6,903 nucleotides of DNA from an uncultured Prosthecobacter sp. (lineage in GTDB: Bacteria; Verrucomicrobiota; Verrucomicrobiia; Verrucomicrobiales; Verrucomicrobiaceae): contig CANNUR010000161.1 in NCBI GenBank assembly GCA_947523045.1, positions 1 through 6,903 of the forward strand, written 5' to 3'. Shown piece after piece: positions 5,729-6,903 of this stretch. The notes below the pieces were generated by a model that was not told the DNA's origin, made no database searches, and saw only the letters and a list, made by a program, of their open reading frames with translations. A program made the translations under genes and the position numbers. Numbering within the stretch: the first letter of the stretch is position 1; each line of letters begins with the position of its first letter.

Positions 5729-6903
5729 ATGTCCCTGTCGCGTTTCGCCTGTCTTCTGCTTGCCCTGACGACCTGCCTGCAGGCTGCCACCCCACCCAAC
5801 CTTGTCTTCGTACTCGCCGACGACATGGGCTATGGCGACCTCGGCTGCACCGGCAGCACCGACATCCGCACGCCGAACATCGACCGCCTCGCCGCCGAGG
5901 GTGTGCGCTTCACGGATTTCTACGCCAATGCCCCCGGGTGCACGCCGCCCCGCGTCGGCTTCATGACCGGCCGCTGGCAGCAGCGCACCGGCATCGAGTT
6001 CGCCTTCGGCTACCAGGTGGAGCAATGGCGCAAGGTCGGCAGCGACTGGGTGCCGGAGCCCGACATCCACGGCCTCGGGCTGCCCGAGGGCGAAACCACG
6101 ATCGCCCAGCGCCTGCAAAAGGCTGGCTACGCCACCGCTGCCTTCGGCAAGTGGCACCTCGGTTACAAGGACGAGTACAACCCTCTGAAACGCGGCTTCG
6201 ACGAATACTTCGGCGAACTGCTCGGCCATGCCGACTACTATCGCCACCACTACTACGATGGCACCCAGGCCCTGCGCGACGGCCTGCGGCCGGTCAAGGC
6301 CGAGGGCTACTTCACCGATCTGGTCAACGAGCGCGCCGTGCGCTTTGTCCGCGAGCAGGGCAAGCGGCCGTTTTTCCTCTACGTGCCCCACCTCGCCCTG
6401 CACGCCCCCTTCCAGCCGCCGGACACCCCCGGCACACCGGCCGTCACCAAGGCGAACATGCTCGAAGGCAGCCGCGCCATCTACAAGGCCATGCTGGAAC
6501 GTGTCGATCTGGGGGTCGGCCAACTGCTGGCCGAACTGGAAAAGCAGGGCGTGCTCGACAACACCCTCTTTGTCTTTTCCAGCGACAACGGCGGTGAGCG
6601 CTACGCCAGCAACGCGCCGTTTTTCCACCACAAGGCCACCCTCTGGGAGGGCGGCATCCGCGTGCCCTGCCTGATGCGCTGGCCGGCCCGCCTGCCCAAG
6701 GGCGCCGTCTGCGCCACCCCCGCCATCACCATGGACCTGCACACCACCTTCCTGAAGGCCGCTGGTCTGGAACTGCCGGCCGACCGCCCCCTCGATGGCA
6801 TCGACCTCGTGCCGCTGGCGCGCGGCGAGGTGGCGGCGGCGGAGCGCGACCTGTGCTGGCGCATGGACCGCAGCAACCGCAAGATGAAGGCCATCCGCCG
6901 TGG
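5729..6903 (+). CDS. Exported type I (formylglycine) sulfatase, 3' truncated by the window edge
   Basis: The frame is open to the window end (391 residues); perhaps 60-120 are missing. It hydrolyses sulfate esters, in this setting probably on polysaccharides or glycosaminoglycan-like glycans outside the cytoplasm. Residues 1-20 form a signal peptide (SLSRF, then a hydrophobic core, cleavage probably near CLQAA). Cys16 follows LTT, a poor lipobox, so a lipoprotein is less likely. The S1 sulfatase features are all visible: metal ligands Asp31-Asp32 in LADDMGYGDLG; CTPPR (71-75), the CxPxR motif whose Cys71 becomes formylglycine; GKWHLG (Lys141, His143); His225 in LHAPF; SSDNGG (Asp286, Asn287); and Lys302 in HKATLWEGGIRVP. 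The Cys-type motif requires an FGE or anSME maturase encoded elsewhere. Start: ATG 5729 is fixed by the in-frame TAG at 5717. The subfamily and exact substrate cannot be assigned. It has its own promoter and is separate from the PAP2 gene. Confidence 0.93.
   Translation, partial: MSLSRFACLLLALTTCLQAATPPNLVFVLADDMGYGDLGCTGSTDIRTPNIDRLAAEGVRFTDFYANAPGCTPPRVGFMTGRWQQRTGIEFAFGYQVEQWRKVGSDWVPEPDIHGLGLPEGETTIAQRLQKAGYATAAFGKWHLGYKDEYNPLKRGFDEYFGELLGHADYYRHHYYDGTQALRDGLRPVKAEGYFTDLVNERAVRFVREQGKRPFFLYVPHLALHAPFQPPDTPGTPAVTKANMLEGSRAIYKAMLERVDLGVGQLLAELEKQGVLDNTLFVFSSDNGGERYASNAPFFHHKATLWEGGIRVPCLMRWPARLPKGAVCATPAITMDLHTTFLKAAGLELPADRPLDGIDLVPLARGEVAAAERDLCWRMDRSNRKMKAIRR

Noticed and set aside
5762..5791. 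Lipoprotein signal (LTTC) in the sulfatase N-terminus.
   Set aside because: Thr before Cys16 is a poor lipobox residue, whereas CLQAA suits ordinary signal peptidase I cleavage.
5698..6597. A 299-codon + strand frame over the sulfatase region.
   Set aside because: It is Arg/Ala/Pro-rich in the wrong phase. The frame beginning at 5729 carries the signal peptide and every sulfatase motif and stays open to the window end.
5513..6742. A 409-codon minus-strand open frame opposite the PAP2 gene end and the sulfatase.
   Set aside because: It lies opposite the PAP2 catalytic motif SRx5Hx3D and the sulfatase signal peptide and catalytic motifs. Its product is repetitive in Ala/Gly/Val and then Arg/Pro-rich, which marks it as a compositional shadow.
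1..6903. Mobile elements, defence systems, CRISPR arrays, tRNA or rRNA genes.
   Set aside because: No transposase or recombinase motifs, direct repeat arrays, attachment-site-like duplications or RNA gene sequences were seen. Gene order and composition look like ordinary chromosome throughout.

Overview
The window is a compact, GC-rich stretch of bacterial chromosome. All genes lie on the + strand and there are almost no spacers. It holds the end of a DUF59/SufT-type Fe-S assembly gene, the purine genes purL and purQ, a membrane glycosyltransferase (GT39/ArnT-like) overlapping a PAP2-family lipid phosphatase, and the first ~391 codons of an exported type I sulfatase that runs off the end. A short PurL with a separate PurQ excludes the one-piece PurL of beta- and gammaproteobacteria. 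The split purL/purQ, the SufT type, the PAP2 sequence and the secreted sulfatase fit best with Verrucomicrobiota (Opitutales-like). This assignment is inference from family resemblance, not from a marker gene.

Layout: 1-221 sufT 3' end; 222-297 spacer with a TTGACC box inside a small palindrome; 298-2715 purL (TTG start) and 2719-3426 purQ, a 3-nt-spaced pair for step 4 of purine synthesis; 3427-3505 spacer with a weak terminator-like element and a promoter; 3506-5059 GT39-like transferase and 5056-5679 PAP2 phosphatase, joined by an ATGA overlap; 5680-5728 spacer with a second promoter and inverted repeats; 5729-6903 sulfatase (3' truncated). No RNA genes, insertion sequences, CRISPR arrays or long gene-free stretches were seen.

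The genes fall into three units: housekeeping (sufT, then purLQ), an envelope pair probably using polyprenyl-phosphate or lipid substrates, and polysaccharide or glycan desulfation. I found no new defence or mobile system. The most notable non-coding signal is a repeated promoter layout. Both the transferase and the sulfatase have a TAnnnT -10-like hexamer ending exactly 6 nt before the start codon. In both cases the TAG inside it is an in-frame stop that fixes the start. This predicts leaderless mRNAs. The second point of interest is that purL carries a linker-like N-terminus typical of PurS-PurL fusions, but no PurS is encoded nearby.
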